From: Candidatus Izemoplasma sp.
GTDB lineage: Bacteria > Bacillota_I > Bacilli_A > Izemoplasmatales > Izemoplasmataceae
Assembly: GCA_007117885.1 (NCBI GenBank)
Contig: SKFS01000135.1
Coordinates: forward strand, 1 to 36,185
Reading direction: 5' to 3'
Length of the DNA stretch: 36,185 nt
The translations under genes were made by a program, and so were the position numbers. The notes beneath the pieces were generated by a model. That model did not search any database. It worked only from the letters and a program-made list of their open reading frames with translations, and was not told the DNA's origin. Positions 34,994 to 36,185 of this stretch are shown here, piece after piece; the first letter of the stretch is position 1, and each line of letters begins with the position of its first letter.

Positions 34994-35326
34994 TTACTTC
35001 ACGCTCCTAGTCAAATTCTGATCGATAAAACTTAAGACGTCTTCAAAGGATTTTCGGTGTTTATCAACATAGCGATTTAAGCAGGTGCCACTTTGATAAA
35101 TAAGAAAACTTGGTACGCCATATATCTTTAAATCGAGCGCCAGTGTCGGCAGTGTTTCTCGCTTAACTCGATAAAATGCATACGTGTTAAACAGGGTTTC
35201 TATATGGTGCATAAACTGATCTGCGTAAAAACAATCCCCACAGGCATCACTTGAAAACATCACTACCACAGGAGTAGGAGATTGAATGACAGACGCATAC
35301 GTTTTTAAAGACGTAATCTCAGTCAT
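34994..35326 (-). CDS. Thioredoxin-like protein (YtpP-like)
   Basis: 110 aa with a thioredoxin fold: the redox motif CGDC at residues 29-32 after a hydrophobic strand (PVVVMFSSDA), and the cis-proline turn YGVPSFLIY. There is no signal peptide, so it is cytoplasmic. I chose the ATG at 35326 (GGAG 9 nt upstream, overlapping the upstream stop by 8 nt) over one at 35362 that lies in the preceding gene. The substrate is unknown. Its position next to sftA matches ytpP of Bacillus. Confidence 0.85.
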   Translation of the reverse strand: MTEITSLKTYASVIQSPTPVVVMFSSDACGDCFYADQFMHHIETLFNTYAFYRVKRETLPTLALDLKIYGVPSFLIYQSGTCLNRYVDKHRKSFEDVLSFIDQNLTRSVK

Positions 35327-36092
35327 CGTCTTCTTCTCCAGCCTCAAGTGCACGGAGTTCACGTTCGACTAAATCAAACTCAATGTCTTTATCAAAAAGC
35401 TTTTTAGAGTAGACTTTACTCGTTTCTTCCCCGACAACACCGATGATCATTAAACAAATCTTTTTTGTCACAAAGTCAACGCTCGTATTAACCACAAGCT
35501 TTCTAAACCAGTACGCTGGGTTAAAGACATTCAACGCACCGATGGTAACTTTCATCGTGGTTTTTACGGTTTTACTTTTCGCTGCTTTTACGAGTTTCTT
35601 TTCATCAATCGCCCGTTTTGTTTCATACGCTTTTATAATCTTAGTCACCCGAATATTTCGGGTGTTTTTTAATATCGGTTGATCTAAAATCTGATCGACA
35701 CGATCTGTGATGTAGTGGTTTAATGAAATAATCTCATTGACACTTAGCTCGAGCATCGGATACTTCGAGTTAGGAAAGTAATACCGGGAGATTTCTTCGA
35801 TTAGCTCATAGGATAAATCAAACGTTGTCTTACCGATATTCTTCTTGTTTTTTCTATACGCTAGCTTAAACGTGTGTTGCTTGTCGATAATGATTTGTTT
35901 AAGCTTCTCCTCATCCACATCAACCGGTGGTTTACGTATCAACATCATCTCAGCGTTTTTACCACGAACACTAAAATAGATGTAAACGACAGTGAATAAA
36001 ATAAAACCAGAAAAAATACCGAGAAGAAAGTTAATAATCCCACCAAATGATATTTCAGGCATGCAATCAGTCGAGTAGACTATTCTCGACAT
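35319..36092 (-). CDS. Unknown protein with one N-terminal membrane helix
   Basis: 257 aa. A hydrophobic stretch at about 17-43 (FGGIINFLLGIFSGFILFTV) is followed by a basic, mostly helical cytosolic part and an acidic tail (EEDDD). A second, weaker hydrophobic stretch lies near 205-222. No domain or catalytic motif is recognised. The start is uncertain: ATG 36092 has AGAGGAG only 1 nt away, and ATG 36062 (MPEISFGG) has no Shine-Dalgarno but gives a more natural N-terminus. It overlaps the thioredoxin gene by 8 nt, so the two are co-translated. Confidence 0.7.
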   Translation of the reverse strand: MSRIVYSTDCMPEISFGGIINFLLGIFSGFILFTVVYIYFSVRGKNAEMMLIRKPPVDVDEEKLKQIIIDKQHTFKLAYRKNKKNIGKTTFDLSYELIEEISRYYFPNSKYPMLELSVNEIISLNHYITDRVDQILDQPILKNTRNIRVTKIIKAYETKRAIDEKKLVKAAKSKTVKTTMKVTIGALNVFNPAYWFRKLVVNTSVDFVTKKICLMIIGVVGEETSKVYSKKLFDKDIEFDLVERELRALEAGEEDDD

Positions 36093-36169
36093 ACTCCTCT
36101 CTTTAAAGTGAGGGTAAGTCTTATAAGCCCCTCACAGAACCCATCGTGCCTTATTAAGGCAATAGGCTC
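36070..36169 (-). other. Cluster of three hairpins at the window edge, possible structured RNA or leader
   Basis: In minus-strand order: GAGCC...GGTTC enclosing TGCCT/AGGCA (36169-36137); GTGAGGG/CCCTCAC (36135-36108) around a 14-nt loop; GTCGAG/CTCGAC (36090-36070), which overlaps the first codons of the gene at 35319-36092. The close packing and GC-rich arms contrast with the surroundings. It may be the 3' part of a small RNA or cis-regulator whose 5' part is outside the window; I cannot assign a family. Confidence 0.4.
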
Positions 36170-36185
36170 TTCATAGTATCTTCGA

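Noticed and set aside
36093-36185. Firm call of 6S RNA, tmRNA, SRP RNA or RNase P RNA at the right edge
   Set aside because: None of the hallmark sequences of tmRNA, SRP RNA or RNase P RNA is present, and the visible part is too short to judge 6S RNA; recorded only as a structured region.

Overview
The window reads as core chromosome of a low-GC member of the Bacillota with the standard genetic code (several gene pairs end on TGA within an ATGA overlap, and no gene needs TGA as Trp). Gene orders are Bacillus-like: rpsB-tsf-pyrH-frr-uppS-cdsA-dxr-rseP-proS, rpiB-upp-atp, and a ytpP/sftA pair. Some traits (a prolyl-tRNA synthetase without the editing insert, an extended ribosomal protein S2, a compact gene set) suggest a deep Bacilli or Mollicutes-adjacent lineage such as the Izemoplasma, Acholeplasma or Haloplasma groups. 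That placement is inference. Apart from one gene (dut), everything lies on the minus strand, so the window is described below in transcription order from high to low coordinates.

36185-30762: a structured leader, an unknown one-helix membrane protein, a YtpP-like thioredoxin, an SftA-type DNA translocase without membrane anchor, signal peptidase I, RbgA and RNase HII. 30627-22680: rpiB-upp-atpZ-atpI-atpBEFHAGDC, a complete F-type ATP synthase whose c subunit carries ligands expected for Na+ coupling. 22541-21352: dps behind a promoter with a PerR-like box, then a short biotin-protein ligase without DNA-binding domain. 21351-21056 is a 296-bp regulatory intergenic region. 21055-12880: acpP-accBCDA-fabHDGFZ, tightly overlapped, starting from a consensus promoter with a FabT-like palindrome; no enoyl-ACP reductase is present.

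12416-12859 (+): dut, a lone forward gene with its own terminator. 12302-9638: the most interesting locus. A cobalamin riboswitch with a readable terminator and antiterminator controls three genes: a lipoprotein with a coiled coil, a DUF4430 beta domain and an alpha/alpha toroid-like domain (the two parts of animal transcobalamin, in reverse order); a small membrane-anchored DUF4430 protein; and an ECF-type S component. I read this as a B12 capture and uptake system.

9462-511: the rpsB to proS block for translation, UMP kinase, isoprenoid/undecaprenyl and phospholipid precursor synthesis and site-2 proteolysis, with S2 carrying an unusual Lys/Glu/Pro linker and a C-terminal Rho_N/SAP-like module. 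It ends in an intrinsic terminator, followed by tandem rRNA promoters, a box A leader and the first ~106 nt of a 16S rRNA gene that runs off the window.
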